Positions 22,189 through 31,201 of a DNA stretch of 61,894 nt are shown one piece after another. Origin of the DNA: Caldilineaceae bacterium (lineage in GTDB: Bacteria > Chloroflexota > Anaerolineae > Caldilineales > Caldilineaceae); contig JAJEBF010000053.1 in the NCBI GenBank assembly GCA_022824025.1, positions 1 to 61,894 on the forward strand. The letters run 5' to 3'. The position numbers and the translations under genes were made by a program. Positions within the stretch are counted from its first letter, which is position 1. Each line of letters starts with the position of its first letter. The notes beneath the pieces are model-generated. The model was not told the origin of the DNA, did no database searches, and worked only from the letters and a program-made list of their open reading frames with translations.

Positions 22189-24759
22189 TCAACATTCGCT
22201 GTAGCCGCAGACATGGCATTTGCGGCAGCCTTCGATGTTGAGGAAGGCCGCTTCGCCGCATTCCGGGCAGAGGTCGCCGATGGGCAGCGCCAGTTGTTCG
22301 CCGGCCACGGATTCTTTGTTTTCCGGCAGCTCGCTGAGATGGTCGGAAAGGACCTGGGCGATGCCGTCCGGCAGGCTGCGCACGCGCCCCACTCCGAATC
22401 CCAAGGGGCGCCCGCCGCCGATACCGGCCATCTCATCGATGACCCAGCGCAGTCTTTCAGACGGCGGCAGGGCAGAGGGCATGCGCAGCGCCAGGCTGAT
22501 GAGGCGGCCAATCGATTCGCTGACGGCGGTGACATCGCTGCCGGCCTTGCCGATGTTGAGGAAGACTTCAAAGGGCTCTTGGTTCTCGTCGCTGTTGATG
22601 GTGACGTAGGCGGTGCCCAGGGGCGTCTCTTTACGATAGCTGCTGCCCTGGAGCAGATAGGGGCGCGGCCGCTTGGTGAAGACGGCAGGGTAATCATCCT
22701 GTGAGAGCGCTGGATGGGGTTGGGCGCCGTTGGCTGAGGGAGCGCTGTGCAGCTGTTCCGGAAGCTCGCCCTTTCTGTCTTTGACCGCTTTCGTTTCCAG
22801 CACGACTTCCTGGCGGCTGCCGGTGACATAGACGGTGAGCCCCTTGCAGCCCAACTCCCACGCCTGCATATAGGCCTGCGCCACATCTTCCTCGGTTGCG
22901 CCTTCGGGGAAGTTGCAGGTTTTGCTGATGCTGTTATCGACAAATGCCTGGATGGCGGCCTGCATTTTGACGTGCTGCTCGGCGGTGATGTTGCTGCTGA
23001 CGACGTAGGTATTGCGGAATTCCTCGGGCAGCTCTTCGATTTCATGGCAGGAACCGGTCTCCGCCACTCGCTGCCGGATGGCGTCCGCCTGTTCGTCGCT
23101 GACATCCAGGCGTTCGAGAGCTTGTTCGAAGAGGGGGCTGGTATAGGGCAACTCTACGTCATTGTCTCCGTCCTTGAAGTGGCGGATATAGCCTAGAGCG
23201 AAGACCGGTTCGCAGCCGTAGCCTTCACAGCCGCTCACGGTGGCGATTGTGCCGGTGGGCGCCACGGTCGTCTGGGCGGCATTGCGGAGCCCATGGCGGC
23301 GTATGCCTTCGACGACCTTATCCCAATTCAGCGCGGGCCGGCCCCAATTGCGGCGGTAGGGGACGAGCGGGCGCGGCGGCTGCCAGCGCATTCCGCCGAG
23401 CTGGTCGTCGTCATAGATGCTGCCGGCGTAGGCGAGGAAGGGTTGGCGCTCTGCGGCCAGGTCGATGCTCATCTGCATGCAGTGGAAGCGCACGAACTCC
23501 ATTACCTGGGCGGCGAACTCCTGGCCGTCTTCGCTGCCGTAGCGGATGCCCAACTTGTACATCAGGTCGCCGAGGCCCATGATGCCGAGCCCGATTCGAC
23601 GCGCCTTGAGGGCAGCCTCTTTCACGACCGGCACGGCAGGCAGGTAGGTGTTGGCGCTGACCACGTTGTCGAGGAAGTGGGTGCTTTCGCGCACGGTCTT
23701 GCGCAGGGCATCCCAGTCGACCGCGGCCTGGCCTGAGCTGTCGGTTGTGAAGTGGGAGCTGAGGTTGATGGAGCCGAGGCAGCAGTTTTCGTAGGGCCCG
23801 AGCCACTGTTCTCCGCAGGGGTTGGTCGCTTCGAGATCGTAGAGGTGGGGGACAGGGTTGCTGCGGTTGGCGGCGTCGATAAAGAGCGCGCCGGGCTCGC
23901 CGTTGTGGTGGGCGTACTTGACGATGGTTGCGAAGAGGTCGCGCGCTTTAACCGTTCTGGAAACGGAGCCGTCGCGGGGGTTGCGCAGGTCGAAATCGCC
24001 ATCTTCCTTCACGGCGTGCATGAATTCGTCGGTGATGGCGACGGAGATGTTGAAGTTGGTGATGGCTCCCTCTTCGGCCTTGCAGCGGATAAACTCTTCG
24101 ATGTCTGGGTGGTCGACGCGCAGGACCCCCATATTGGCGCCGCGTCGGGTTCCGCCCTGGGCGATTTCGCCGAAGGCCTGGTCATAGACGCGCAGGAAGC
24201 CGACCGGGCCGGTTGCGCGGCCGGCGGATGTGTGGACGATGTCTTTTTGTGGACGCAGCCGGCTGAAGCTGAAACCATTGCCGCCGCCTGTCTGTTGGAT
24301 CAGAGCTGCGACGCGTAGGGTGCTGAAGATGCCGTCGCTGGCGCGGCCCATATCGTCTTCGATGGGAAGCACGAAACAGGCGGCAAGCTGGCCGAGAGGC
24401 GTGCCCGCGCCTGTGAAGGTGGGGCTGTTGGGGAAGAAGCGCAGCTCGGTGAGCAGGTCGTAGAAGGTTCTGGTCGTTGCATCGACATCGCCGCCGTGCT
24501 CCTCTTCCGCGGCCGCGATGTGCCTGGCGACGCGATAGAACATGCCGGCTGGGGTCTCCAGGAGCGCCCCATCGATATCGCGACGCAGATAGCGGCGCTC
24601 CAGGACTTTCAAGCTGTTTTCGCTCAGCTGGATAGCGGTGTCATCGACATACGCCGGGCCAGAGACCTTCTGCTTTTCCCCCTTCACGACTTCGAAGGTC
24701 GTGAAAGCCTCCTTTGCATTGGCGCCATTGCGGGTGATGGTGGATTCGAGGGAGGACAT
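22189..24759 (-). CDS. nrdJ: Vitamin B12-dependent ribonucleotide reductase (class II)
   Basis: NrdJ makes deoxyribonucleotides using adenosylcobalamin. The 856-residue product has the ATP-cone-free class II core: GQLAACFVLPIEDDMG, NPCGEQWLGPYENCCLGSIN (active-site Cys and Glu), APTGTIATVSG and RVAETGSCHEIEELP. The C-terminus has CPECGEAAFLNIEGCRKC and CGYSEC, a zinc-ribbon tail with reductant-active cysteines. The ATG at 24759 has AAGGAG seven bases upstream; the longer frame start at 24846 reads through promoter sequence. NrdR, the repressor of nrd genes, is encoded just upstream. Confidence 0.96.
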   Translation of the reverse strand: MSSLESTITRNGANAKEAFTTFEVVKGEKQKVSGPAYVDDTAIQLSENSLKVLERRYLRRDIDGALLETPAGMFYRVARHIAAAEEEHGGDVDATTRTFYDLLTELRFFPNSPTFTGAGTPLGQLAACFVLPIEDDMGRASDGIFSTLRVAALIQQTGGGNGFSFSRLRPQKDIVHTSAGRATGPVGFLRVYDQAFGEIAQGGTRRGANMGVLRVDHPDIEEFIRCKAEEGAITNFNISVAITDEFMHAVKEDGDFDLRNPRDGSVSRTVKARDLFATIVKYAHHNGEPGALFIDAANRSNPVPHLYDLEATNPCGEQWLGPYENCCLGSINLSSHFTTDSSGQAAVDWDALRKTVRESTHFLDNVVSANTYLPAVPVVKEAALKARRIGLGIMGLGDLMYKLGIRYGSEDGQEFAAQVMEFVRFHCMQMSIDLAAERQPFLAYAGSIYDDDQLGGMRWQPPRPLVPYRRNWGRPALNWDKVVEGIRRHGLRNAAQTTVAPTGTIATVSGCEGYGCEPVFALGYIRHFKDGDNDVELPYTSPLFEQALERLDVSDEQADAIRQRVAETGSCHEIEELPEEFRNTYVVSSNITAEQHVKMQAAIQAFVDNSISKTCNFPEGATEEDVAQAYMQAWELGCKGLTVYVTGSRQEVVLETKAVKDRKGELPEQLHSAPSANGAQPHPALSQDDYPAVFTKRPRPYLLQGSSYRKETPLGTAYVTINSDENQEPFEVFLNIGKAGSDVTAVSESIGRLISLALRMPSALPPSERLRWVIDEMAGIGGGRPLGFGVGRVRSLPDGIAQVLSDHLSELPENKESVAGEQLALPIGDLCPECGEAAFLNIEGCRKCHVCGYSEC

Positions 24760-24801
24760 GGGGATGCTCCTTGAAAAAGATGATAAATGGGTATGAATTA
24801 T

Positions 24802-24836
24802 GTGCTGTAAAATATATGGACGACAGTAAACAGCAC
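24802..24836 (-). promoter_or_regulatory. Inverted repeat at the start of the nrdJ transcript
   Basis: GTGCTGT (24802-24808) and ACAGCAC (24830-24836) are perfect complements. It is placed right downstream of the predicted start, so it may form a 5' hairpin or be an operator. Confidence 0.45.
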
Positions 24837-24845
24837 TTGGTTCCA

Positions 24846-24874
24846 ATGATAGAACAAATGATCTAAAAGATCAA
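24846..24874 (-). promoter_or_regulatory. Promoter of nrdJ
   Basis: Minus strand TTGATC (24869-24874), 17-bp spacer, TATCAT (24846-24851). A perfect TGATCT-AAA-AGATCA inverted repeat (24859-24873) overlaps the -35 and spacer. Confidence 0.65.
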
Positions 24875-24905
24875 CTACGGACTGGGCGGCGGCGCAGTTT
24901 TGCGC

Positions 24906-25385
24906 CTAAAGCCGTCCGTTTGCGTCAACGTCCTGGTCGCTGCGCCCCATAAGCCGGTCAACTTCGGATCGGATTTCACTCAGATCGCTAAAGTCCAGGT
25001 AGACACTTGCGAAACGGATATAGGCCACCTGATCGACATCGGCCAGTTGGTCCAGCACAAGGTTTCCGATCATTTCGCTGGTGACTTCTGCGCGGCCGAG
25101 GCGCTGGATTCGGTCTTCGACGTAGTTTGCGATGCTTTTCATGCGCTCGCTGCTGACGGGCCGTTTTACTGCGGCGATGCGGATGCCGGCAAGCAGCTTC
25201 TGGGGATCGAACGGTTCGCGATGGCCGTCGCGCTTGGAGACGAGAAGGCTGGGCGCGACATGTTCATAGGTTGTGAACCGTTGCGCGCAGTCCAGACACT
25301 GACGGCGGCGGCGGATCGTCTCTTTTCTTTCCCTTGTATCGATCACTTTATGTTTGCCATGACCGCAATGGGGACATTGCATCAT
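24906..25385 (-). CDS. nrdR: Transcriptional repressor NrdR
   Basis: NrdR is a zinc-ribbon plus ATP-cone repressor of ribonucleotide reductase genes. The 160-residue product starts MMQCPHCGHGKHKVIDTRER (ribbon CPHC with CLDC at residues 31-34), followed by the ATP-cone GHREPFDPQKLLAGI and KSIANYVEDRIQ. The M at 25385 was chosen from family alignment (usual start M-CPxC); the upstream frame to 25481 adds unrelated residues. Its natural targets here would be nrdJ downstream and possibly its own promoter. Confidence 0.95.
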   Translation of the reverse strand: MMQCPHCGHGKHKVIDTRERKETIRRRRQCLDCAQRFTTYEHVAPSLLVSKRDGHREPFDPQKLLAGIRIAAVKRPVSSERMKSIANYVEDRIQRLGRAEVTSEMIGNLVLDQLADVDQVAYIRFASVYLDFSDLSEIRSEVDRLMGRSDQDVDANGRL

Positions 25386-25514
25386 CCGTCTCTCGCTCGG
25401 TCGGCCTGTCTGTCTTGGGAGCGTAAGGATCCGCCCGGATTTTTCGGGTTCAGACGGGTTAAGTTCGGCGCCCTTCGACAACTTTTTTGGACCGTTGCTC
25501 GTTTGGGGAACAAC

Positions 25515-25556
25515 CTACATACTGTATCATGCAACAATGGGAGGTACAATATGTAG
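25515..25556 (-). promoter_or_regulatory. Promoter and paired inverted sites upstream of nrdR
   Basis: Minus strand TTGTAC (25544-25549), 17-bp spacer, TACAGT (25521-25526). Arms CTACATACTGTA (25515-25526) and TACAATATGTAG (25545-25556) are complementary at 11 of 12 positions and about three helical turns apart, overlapping -10 and -35. Paired sites of this type would suit NrdR, though they are not a clean match to the consensus. Confidence 0.45.
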
Positions 25557-25646
25557 TATTGCGGCCTGTGCGTGTTTATTTCAGAATGTCAGTATAGGTA
25601 TATCACAATCCGGGGCGAGGCGCAAACGGAATTGGCGGCAGGAGGA

Positions 25647-25745
25647 ACTGCAGAAGTTGGGGCCGGGGGCCAGGGATGGGGCGGCGCCTTGGGCGTGGTA
25701 GGAGGGGCGGCGGGAACTGTGGGGAGAAGCGGGGGGGAAGGGCTT
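25647..25745 (+). repeat. G-rich intergenic repeat, copy B
   Basis: Shares the order AACTGCAG, GGGGCC, GGGCCAGGG, GGGGCGGCGCCTTGGGCG and AGGAGGGG with copy C at 47993-48055. The surrounding spacer 25386-25897 (512 bp) holds no gene on either strand that I can support. Confidence 0.6.
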
Positions 25746-25840
25746 GGGCGCCCACAAGGGGAGCGCCTACAGGGGAAAGCAGGACGCGCAAACGAAGCGC
25801 GGCGAACATGTGAGGAAACATTGTCTCCTTGCGCGGGGAA

Positions 25841-25870
25841 AGAAAAGAGCCCCGGCATTGCCGAGGCTCT
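25841..25870 (-). terminator. Terminator behind ftsZ
   Basis: AGAGCCCCGGC (25846-25856) pairs with GCCGAGGCTCT (25860-25870), with one G-U type mismatch and a 3-nt loop; the minus strand then runs TTTCTTT. It ends the dcw cluster. Confidence 0.7.
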
Positions 25871-25897
25871 CAGGAAAAACGAACTGTAAGTTTGGCG

Positions 25898-27067
25898 CTA
25901 CTGGCCGTTGTTGTTTTTGGCGCGGCGCAGGAAGGCTGGGATGTCCAGGTCTTCACGGTCGAAGGAGCGGACGGGGAAGTCGATGGGCTCCTTGGGTTTT
26001 GGCTGTGGTTGGGCCGGTTGGTGGGACGGCTGCGCCGAGCCGGTTTGTCGAGCGCTGCCGGCGGCGGGCTGGCGGGCCGATGTGGGGGGCTGCTCTGGCC
26101 GCCGGCCTTTGTCGAAGCCGGTGGCGATGACGGTCATGTGGAGTTCGTCCTTCATATTTTCGTCGATGACCGCGCCGAAGATGATATTGGCTTCGGGGTG
26201 GGCGTTGGCCCGGATCATTTCAGCGGCCTCATTCACCTCGAACAGGCTGAGGTCGTCGCCGCCCTTGACGTTGAAGAGAATCCCCTGCGCGCCCTCGATC
26301 GACACATCGAGCAAGGAGCTTTGAATGGCCTGGTTGGCGGCTTCCTGGGCGCGGTTTTCGCCGCTGGCGCGGCCGATGGACATGAGCGCCGCGCCGCCGT
26401 CGAGCATGATTGAGCGTACGTCGGCGAAATCGAGGTTGATCAGGCCGGGCACGGTGATGAGCTCGCTGATGCCCTGGATGCCCTGCCGCAGGACATCATC
26501 GGCGACGATGAATGATTCGCGGATGTTGGTGTTTTTGTCCAGGATATGAAGCAGCCGGTCATTGGGCACGGTGATCAGCGTATCGACAGATTCGCGCAGG
26601 CGGCCCATGGTGCTTTCGGCGATGCGGCGGCGTTGCGTGCCTTCGAAGGTGAACGGTTTCGTCACGACGCCGATTGTGAGCGCGCCGGATTCGCGGGCGA
26701 TGGATGAGATGACCGGGGCCGCGCCGGAGCCCGTCCCGCCGCCCAGACCGGCGGTGACGAAAACCATATCGGCGCCTTCGAACAGTTGCTCGATTTCGTC
26801 CCGGCTCTCCTCTGCGGCGCGCAGGCCAATTTCGGGCTTTCCCCCCGACCCGAGCCCTCTGGTCAGTTTGTCTCCAATCCGCACTCGTTGCGGCGCGCTG
26901 GAGAGCATGAGGGCCTGCGCGTCGGTATTGACCGCGATAAATTCTACGCCCTGAACGTCTGCCTCGATCATACGGTTGACCGCATTCTGTCCGCCGCCAC
27001 CAACGCCGACAACCTTAATCTGGGCAAAGTTGTCTACAAATTGTGAGGCGCTACTCCGTCTTGTCAT
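25898..27067 (-). CDS. ftsZ: Cell division protein FtsZ
   Basis: FtsZ is the tubulin-like GTPase that builds the Z-ring. The 389-residue product has the phosphate loop region IKVVGVGGGGQNAVN, tubulin signature GGGTGSGAAP (about residues 117-126), T7/synergy residues in NLDFADVRSIM and a conserved C-terminal tail DIPAFLRR, the FtsA/other-partner docking peptide. The ATG at 27067 has AAAGGAG ten bases upstream. It is the last dcw gene and has its own 630-bp upstream spacer with a promoter. Confidence 0.97.
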   Translation of the reverse strand: MTRRSSASQFVDNFAQIKVVGVGGGGQNAVNRMIEADVQGVEFIAVNTDAQALMLSSAPQRVRIGDKLTRGLGSGGKPEIGLRAAEESRDEIEQLFEGADMVFVTAGLGGGTGSGAAPVISSIARESGALTIGVVTKPFTFEGTQRRRIAESTMGRLRESVDTLITVPNDRLLHILDKNTNIRESFIVADDVLRQGIQGISELITVPGLINLDFADVRSIMLDGGAALMSIGRASGENRAQEAANQAIQSSLLDVSIEGAQGILFNVKGGDDLSLFEVNEAAEMIRANAHPEANIIFGAVIDENMKDELHMTVIATGFDKGRRPEQPPTSARQPAAGSARQTGSAQPSHQPAQPQPKPKEPIDFPVRSFDREDLDIPAFLRRAKNNNGQ

Positions 27068-27175
27068 AGATTAGGTCTCCTTTTACCGCTGGCAGACATT
27101 CTGTCGCTTTTTGATAATTGCGCCTGCTGCCGCGTTACCAAAAACCGTGTACTCCTGCTATGTCAGAATTGTTCC

Positions 27176-27203
27176 ATCGTACTACACCTGAAAATGTTTG
27201 CAA
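27176..27203 (-). promoter_or_regulatory. Candidate ftsZ promoter
   Basis: Minus strand TTGCAA (27198-27203), 16-bp spacer, TACGAT (27176-27181), 109 bp before ftsZ. Moderate match. Confidence 0.45.
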
Positions 27204-27359
27204 AGTCTCTGAATTGGAGATGGCGGCGCGCAACGCAAAGGGGCGGGGCAGTTTTTCAACGCAGACCTGGCGCCATTACTCTGGAGCTTGGCAAGAGGCC
27301 AGCTTCAGCTGCCGCTGGACAGGTTCAGGGCTGTTTCGGCGTTTATTCTTGACTATTTG

Positions 27360-27531
27360 CCTACGATCCATCTACGAAATGGGCGCTCTGCGCCGGAGGG
27401 CCTGTCAAAGGGGGCGGGGGGAAGGGCGCGCCGCCTGTTTGCGGGGTGACGGCATCTGCGCGCGGCCGGCCAAAGAGCCTGTTGAGCCGGGACCATCCGG
27501 TTCTGGGCAATATACCTACGATCCATCTACG
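27360..27531. repeat. Two direct copies of CCTACGATCCATCTACG in the ftsA-ftsZ spacer
   Basis: Exact 17-bp copies at 27360-27376 and 27515-27531, 155 bp apart. The 631-bp spacer 27068-27698 has no credible gene; the repeats may be protein-binding sites controlling ftsZ. Confidence 0.65.
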
Positions 27532-27698
27532 GCGCCTTCAGGATTGGCGCGGAACCTGGCGAAGCGCGCCGGGGCATCGCGGCATTCGACGGCTTTGCCG
27601 GATGGATTCCGGGGAAGCCAGACGGGGTCGCTGCGTTCGGTTCGGTCAGTTTTTACTTGATTTGAAGAGTGGCTGGGCGCGTTGCAGAGCGTATGCAG

Positions 27699-28958
27699 TT
27701 AGTCCGGCAGGAGGCTTCGGAGCCAGCCGCCAACGCGGTCCATAATCTGTCCATTTTCTGGGATGGTTCTCTGCATGGGGTAATGGATTGCACGGGCATC
27801 TTCGTAGAGGGCCCAGAGCAGGAGGCCGGCGGCGGTGGCGTAGGCGGGGGATTGCAGTTCTCTGCTCAGGCCCTGCACGGCGGGGTGGTCGACGGGGCTG
27901 CCGATACGAACGGGCATTCGCAGGATTCTACGGAACAGGTCGACGGCGCCGGGAAGCTGGCTGGCGCCGCCGGTGAGGACAAGCCCTGCCGGCACCATGT
28001 GGCCGTAGCTGCTTCTGGCGATTCTGCTCTGGATCAGTTCGGCTGTTTCTTCGGCTCGCGCCTGCAGGATCTGGCTGATGAAGCGCCGGCTGAAGGTGCG
28101 TTCCGGTTTGTCGCCGAAGACGGTGGCCCAGACCTGTTCGTCTTCGGCAATGCGCTCTGGCTCCAGGTGGCCGTAGCGCAGTTTCAGTTCTTCGGCCACT
28201 TCAAACGGGGCGCGCAGACCGATAGCGAGGTCGTTTGTCATGTGGCTGCCGCCGACATCAAGCACTTCGGTATGCCAGAGGCCATTGCCGCGAAAGAGGG
28301 CCAGGTCGGTGGTGCCGCCGCCGAGGTCGGCCATGACGACGCCCATTTGCCGCTCTTCTGCGGTCAGGACAGCCTCGCCGCTGGCCAGCGGTTCAAGGAC
28401 GAGCTCGTCGATGTCGATGCCATGGGCCAGTACACACTGCGCGAGGTTGTTGATGGCGTTGATGGTGCCGGTGACAATATGGGCGTCGACTTCCAGACGG
28501 CTGCCGAGAATGCCGAGAGGCTGCTGGATATTTTCCTGTTCATCCACCTTCCAGTGGCGGGCGATCACATGGATGATCTGTCTGTTGGCGGGAATCTGCA
28601 CGGCGCGCGCCGCCTCCAGCGCCCTTTGCATATCGGTTCCGGTGACGCCGTGGCGACCGTCGATGGGGCTGATGCCGGCGCTGTTTGACGTGGCAATGTG
28701 GTTGCCGGCGATGCCCAGGTAGGCGCTGGTGATCTGTTCGCCGGACTCCTGTTCGGCTGTTTCCAAGGCCTCGCCGATGGCCGTGGTCACTTCGGGCACG
28801 TCCATGACAACGCCGCGGCGGAGACCTCGACTCGGGGTAACGCCGCCGCCCAGGACTCTTACAGCGAGGTTGCCCAGATTGTCATGGGTGACAGTGCCCA
28901 CCAGCGCGCAGATTTTGGTCGTTCCCACATCAACTGCTGCGATAATCTCTCTGGTCAC
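27699..28958 (-). CDS. ftsA: Cell division protein FtsA
   Basis: FtsA is an actin-like ATPase that links FtsZ to the membrane. The 419-residue product begins with GTG and has IIAAVDVGTTKICALVG (phosphate 1), the SHS2 insert, MADLGGGTTDLALF (phosphate 2) and VLTGGASQLPG (adenosine motif). The C-terminal amphipathic helix (GGWLRSLLPD) fits its membrane-targeting sequence. The GTG at 28958 starts at the usual family position; no strong SD is seen. ftsQ ends 37 bp upstream. Confidence 0.95.
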   Translation of the reverse strand: MTREIIAAVDVGTTKICALVGTVTHDNLGNLAVRVLGGGVTPSRGLRRGVVMDVPEVTTAIGEALETAEQESGEQITSAYLGIAGNHIATSNSAGISPIDGRHGVTGTDMQRALEAARAVQIPANRQIIHVIARHWKVDEQENIQQPLGILGSRLEVDAHIVTGTINAINNLAQCVLAHGIDIDELVLEPLASGEAVLTAEERQMGVVMADLGGGTTDLALFRGNGLWHTEVLDVGGSHMTNDLAIGLRAPFEVAEELKLRYGHLEPERIAEDEQVWATVFGDKPERTFSRRFISQILQARAEETAELIQSRIARSSYGHMVPAGLVLTGGASQLPGAVDLFRRILRMPVRIGSPVDHPAVQGLSRELQSPAYATAAGLLLWALYEDARAIHYPMQRTIPENGQIMDRVGGWLRSLLPD

Positions 28959-28995
28959 TGATTGTATCTCTGGAAGTGGCGGGTCGAATCAGGTC

Positions 28996-29985
28996 TTATT
29001 GGTTGGTCGGCGAACCGTCGTACCGGCGGATGAAGGAACGGTTCGGCACCATGACGTTCAGGGTGAGGGCTTCGTCCCCCGCTGTTTCCAGTTGGGGCAT
29101 CAATCTCTGCAAGACTGTCCATTTTTCTTCAAATTTGTGTCCGTCTCCCCAGTGGACCCATGCCTGGGTAGAGGGCAGGCTGAAGTTGAGGCCGTAACGA
29201 GAATTGTACCAGACCTCACTATTGATGGGAAGACGATTCGAGAGGTAGAGGGCAGCCGTCAGGATTCGTTTATCGATTTGGGGGGCGCCGCCCAGGATAG
29301 CGGTTTGCGCGGCGGCGGAGGGGTCGATGATGCGCAGGGCCGGCTGCATGTCCGAAGCCCTGGGGGCCAGGGCCACGCCGTCCTCGAGCAGCCAGAACTC
29401 CTGTTGATCGGTCGCCCAGAGAGCCACAGGACGGACTTCCTGCACGCTGACGTCGATGCGGCCGGGCCAGCGGATATGCACATCGGCGCCGGCGACATAG
29501 GGGTGCGCCATGACCCGTTCCTCTATTTTTGCCTGGTCGAGCCAGAAAACGCTCCAGCTGTCGATATCGCAGGCAGCGAAGAGCTCGTCCTGGGTCAGGT
29601 AATGGGCCCCCTCAAAGCGCACATTTTCCTGATAAATGTAGAAGCTTTCGCTGGTATGCAGCCAGTAGAGAGCGGCGGCAACCGCTGCCAGCAGCAGCAA
29701 GCTCACGGTTTTGCTTGGCGTCAGGCCCGAGAAGCCGGGGAGGAGGGTTGTATGCGCGCCGGCGGGAACAGGGAGCGAAGAAGCTTTGCGCTTTTTTCGT
29801 GGGTTAAAGCCCAGCCGCGCACGACCGGCATTCAGGATAAAGGACTGTGCCGACCGCAGGGTCGAGGTGAAGCGGCGGCGCTTTTGCGCGTGGCGGCGGC
29901 GGCGCACCTGTTTGGGGGATACGGCCTTTTGCGCGGCCCGCGATCCTCGTCTTTGTTTACGTCCTGAATTGAATGCAGATTGCAT
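28996..29985 (-). CDS. ftsQ: Cell division protein FtsQ/DivIB
   Basis: The 329-residue protein has a very basic cytosolic N-terminus (SGRKQRRGSRAAQKAVSPKQ and similar, about residues 10-80), a single membrane helix (TVSLLLLAAVAAALYWLH, about residues 115-132) and the extracellular POTRA and beta domains (YQENVRFEGAHYLTQDEL, FWLDQAKIEERVMAHPYV, IRWPGRIDVSVQEVRP). FtsQ recruits FtsL/FtsB and later division proteins. Met60 of the long frame (29985) was chosen because the upstream part overlaps the end of ddl's downstream region and has no SD; this start lies 74 bp after the ddl stop. Confidence 0.9.
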   Translation of the reverse strand: MQSAFNSGRKQRRGSRAAQKAVSPKQVRRRRHAQKRRRFTSTLRSAQSFILNAGRARLGFNPRKKRKASSLPVPAGAHTTLLPGFSGLTPSKTVSLLLLAAVAAALYWLHTSESFYIYQENVRFEGAHYLTQDELFAACDIDSWSVFWLDQAKIEERVMAHPYVAGADVHIRWPGRIDVSVQEVRPVALWATDQQEFWLLEDGVALAPRASDMQPALRIIDPSAAAQTAILGGAPQIDKRILTAALYLSNRLPINSEVWYNSRYGLNFSLPSTQAWVHWGDGHKFEEKWTVLQRLMPQLETAGDEALTLNVMVPNRSFIRRYDGSPTNQ

Positions 29986-30059
29986 AGCGCTGTTCGAAGA
30001 GTGCTTTTGGTAAAGCGGCGGCAGCCGCTGACGCGCGGTGGCTGCTTTGGCAGGCCCGC

Positions 30060-31196
30060 CTAGCGATGGGTCCGGTTTTGGCGGCGGTCGGCGTGCCGTT
30101 CCAGCGCCATATCGACCAGACTGCCCACCAGCTGGGACAGGGGAACGCCGCTGGCCTCCCACAGTTTGGGATACATGCTGCTGGCGGTAAAGCCGGGCAT
30201 GGTATTGAGCTCGTTCAAGAAGAGCTGGCCGTCGGCCCCCAACAGAAAGTCTGCCCGCGCAAGCCCGGCTCCGTCAAGTGCCTGGAATGCGCGAACGGCC
30301 AGGAGACGGATTTCGTCTCCGAGGGCGGAAGGGATGTCGGCCGGGATCAACAGACGGCTGCCCTTATCGAGATATTTGGCTTCGTAGTCGTAGAATTCGT
30401 TGGCGGGGACGATCTCGCCGACGACGCTCGCCCGGGGTTCGTCGTTGCCGAGGACGCTGACCTCCAGTTCGCGGGCTTCGTGGACGCCTGCTTCGACGAG
30501 CACTTTACGGTCGTAGCGGCAGGCGAACTCGATGGCGTTCGTCAGTTCCGCCCGGTCTTTGACTTTGCTGATGCCGACGCTGCTGCCCAGGTTGGCCGGC
30601 TTGACGAAGAGTGGATAGGGCAGGGCGGATTCCAGCTCGTCCAGCAAGGTCTCGCGACGATTTTCGCGGTGGGCGGCGTTCGCGTTTTCGGACCAGTTCC
30701 GGCGCAGCAGTGTGCGGTAGGCGACTTGGGGGATACCGGCGGCGGCAAAGAGGGACTTGGCAGCGATCTTGTCCATCGCGACGGCGCTGGCGAGGACGCC
30801 GCAGCCGACGTAGGGCATCTCGATCATTTCGAGCAGGCCCTGCACGGTTCCGTCCTCACCGTAGGGGCCGTGGAGCACGGGAAAGATCAGGTCGACCGGG
30901 GGCAAGCGTTCGCTATGCGCCAGCAGCGGGAACTGCGTCGGGGCGGGGGCGAGCGGGGCAGCGTCGCTTTCCGCCATCCTGGCGTGGCCGTTCTCTTTCT
31001 CCTTGCCGTTGGTCAGCCGCGCCAACGGATCGGCGCCGGTGAGCCATTCGCCGGTTTTGGTGATGCCCAGGCGCACGGTTTCGTAGCCGGCCTCATCCAG
31101 GGCGCGGATGACCGTCTGCGCGCTGAGCAAGGATATTTCGTGTTCTCCGCTTTTTCCGCCAAAAAGTACACCGACCCGTACTGGATTGTCCGCCAT
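30060..31196 (-). CDS. ddl: D-alanine--D-alanine ligase
   Basis: Ddl makes D-Ala-D-Ala for the pentapeptide. The 378-residue ATP-grasp enzyme begins MADNPVRVGVLFGGKSGEHE and has the substrate loop ISLLSAQTVIRALD, HGPYGEDGTVQG, AMDKIAAKSLF, GSSVGISKV and the metal-binding LNELNTMPGFT. The start at 31196 was chosen because GGAGA lies upstream and it leaves only 5 bp from the murB stop; an alternative in-frame ATG at 31208 overlaps murB. It is slightly longer than most Ddl proteins owing to an insert (about residues 55-85) rich in Glu and Lys. Confidence 0.96.
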   Translation of the reverse strand: MADNPVRVGVLFGGKSGEHEISLLSAQTVIRALDEAGYETVRLGITKTGEWLTGADPLARLTNGKEKENGHARMAESDAAPLAPAPTQFPLLAHSERLPPVDLIFPVLHGPYGEDGTVQGLLEMIEMPYVGCGVLASAVAMDKIAAKSLFAAAGIPQVAYRTLLRRNWSENANAAHRENRRETLLDELESALPYPLFVKPANLGSSVGISKVKDRAELTNAIEFACRYDRKVLVEAGVHEARELEVSVLGNDEPRASVVGEIVPANEFYDYEAKYLDKGSRLLIPADIPSALGDEIRLLAVRAFQALDGAGLARADFLLGADGQLFLNELNTMPGFTASSMYPKLWEASGVPLSQLVGSLVDMALERHADRRQNRTHR

Positions 31197-31201
31197 ATGA
31201 G

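Noticed and set aside
24760..24905. Cobalamin riboswitch upstream of the B12-dependent nrdJ
   Set aside because: The nrdR-nrdJ spacer is only about 146 bp and lacks the B12-box; the promoter and inverted repeats explain it better.
27118..27660. 180-codon plus-strand frame in the ftsA-ftsZ spacer
   Set aside because: No SD, no recognisable motif and odd composition; the region instead carries the promoter and direct repeats.
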